64,000 nucleotides of DNA from Desulfoscipio geothermicus. GTDB taxonomy: Bacteria > Bacillota > Desulfotomaculia > Desulfotomaculales > Desulfallaceae. Where the stretch lies: positions 289,560-353,559 of the forward strand of contig JAENZP010000002.1 of the NCBI GenBank assembly GCA_016841205.1. The letters run 5' to 3'. Under the pieces are notes generated by a model, which did no database searches, had not been told where the DNA came from, and was given only the letters and a program-made list of their open reading frames with translations. Made by a program: the position numbers and the translations under genes. Shown here one piece after another: positions 63,847-64,000 of this stretch. Position 1 is the stretch's first letter, and every line of letters begins with the position of its first letter.

Positions 63847-64000
63847 TTTCTCTCTCCTATAGCAGCCGATATATCGCCTAACGTCTTCGCACTCCCGACG
63901 CCCCTGAACCTTCAGGCGAAGTTTGGGCCTTAGATAACTCCTATCTTAGGGCTTGCTGAACGGTCTCATTATTTCAACTAAATCACTAAAAATATCAGTT

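Noticed and set aside
63868..63925. attC-like structure (GCCTAAC ... GTTTGGGC with TTCGC/GCGAA arms) upstream of a GNAT gene
   Set aside because: The right core is not GTTRRRY, and there is no integrase or second site. Chance is likely, but it lies at the window edge.

Overview
The window looks like the chromosome of an anaerobic clostridial Firmicute, probably Peptococcaceae (Desulfotomaculum or Pelotomaculum relatives). Supporting signs are strong AGGAGG ribosome binding sites with frequent TTG starts, T-box leader RNAs, rho-independent terminators, DUF2935 and copper-amine-oxidase-N proteins, an SLH fragment, B12-dependent MetH, several CoA-transferases and an EFR1-type ferredoxin. This is inference; no rRNA, tRNA or CRISPR array was seen.

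Layout. 1-6.2 kb is accessory: an eroded GGDEF gene, a FAD-dependent oxidoreductase, a coiled-coil protein, an acyltransferase with no normal start codon, a protein resembling anti-CRISPR AcrVA2, and a DUF2935 protein. 6.4-22.6 kb is mostly metabolic: moaE-like, asnS, two short paralogous proteins, an NCS2 permease, cinA, a 2-oxoacid or acetoin dehydrogenase E1 alpha/beta pair, an eroded DUF4825-like gene, paaK behind a tandem T-box, a DinG-family helicase, and leuA behind a Leu T-box. 22.6-28.5 kb holds a thioredoxin-fold-like protein, a DUF89 protein and a compact five-gene operon: two KaiC-like ATPases, a V4R-like protein, a winged-helix protein and a PAS histidine kinase. 28.8-34.4 kb has a secreted copper-amine-oxidase-N protein and an isolated carB. 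34.7-39.4 kb has three CoA-transferase paralogues with clear gene-conversion tracts. 39.7-49.4 kb has a CoxE-like VWA protein, an arsR/permease/thioredoxin operon, a methyltransferase with a decayed second copy, an APC permease, and a PAS-GGDEF cyclase. 49.6-53.9 kb is a sugar-type ABC importer operon. 54.2-57.9 kb is methionine synthase, split by one in-frame TAA at a domain boundary. 58-64 kb holds a VTC protein, a TetR/EFR1/M23 operon with a palindromic operator, an SLH fragment, two GNAT acetyltransferases, and gene debris.

The most interesting items are the KaiC-like signalling operon without kaiA, kaiB or a response regulator; the AcrVA2-like gene in a window without Cas genes; paaK under a tandem T-box whose candidate specifier may read Phe, suggesting phenylacetate salvage into phenylalanine; the split metH; and the gene-converted CoA-transferase array. 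All identities rest on reading the sequence and on remembered family features. No database search was run.
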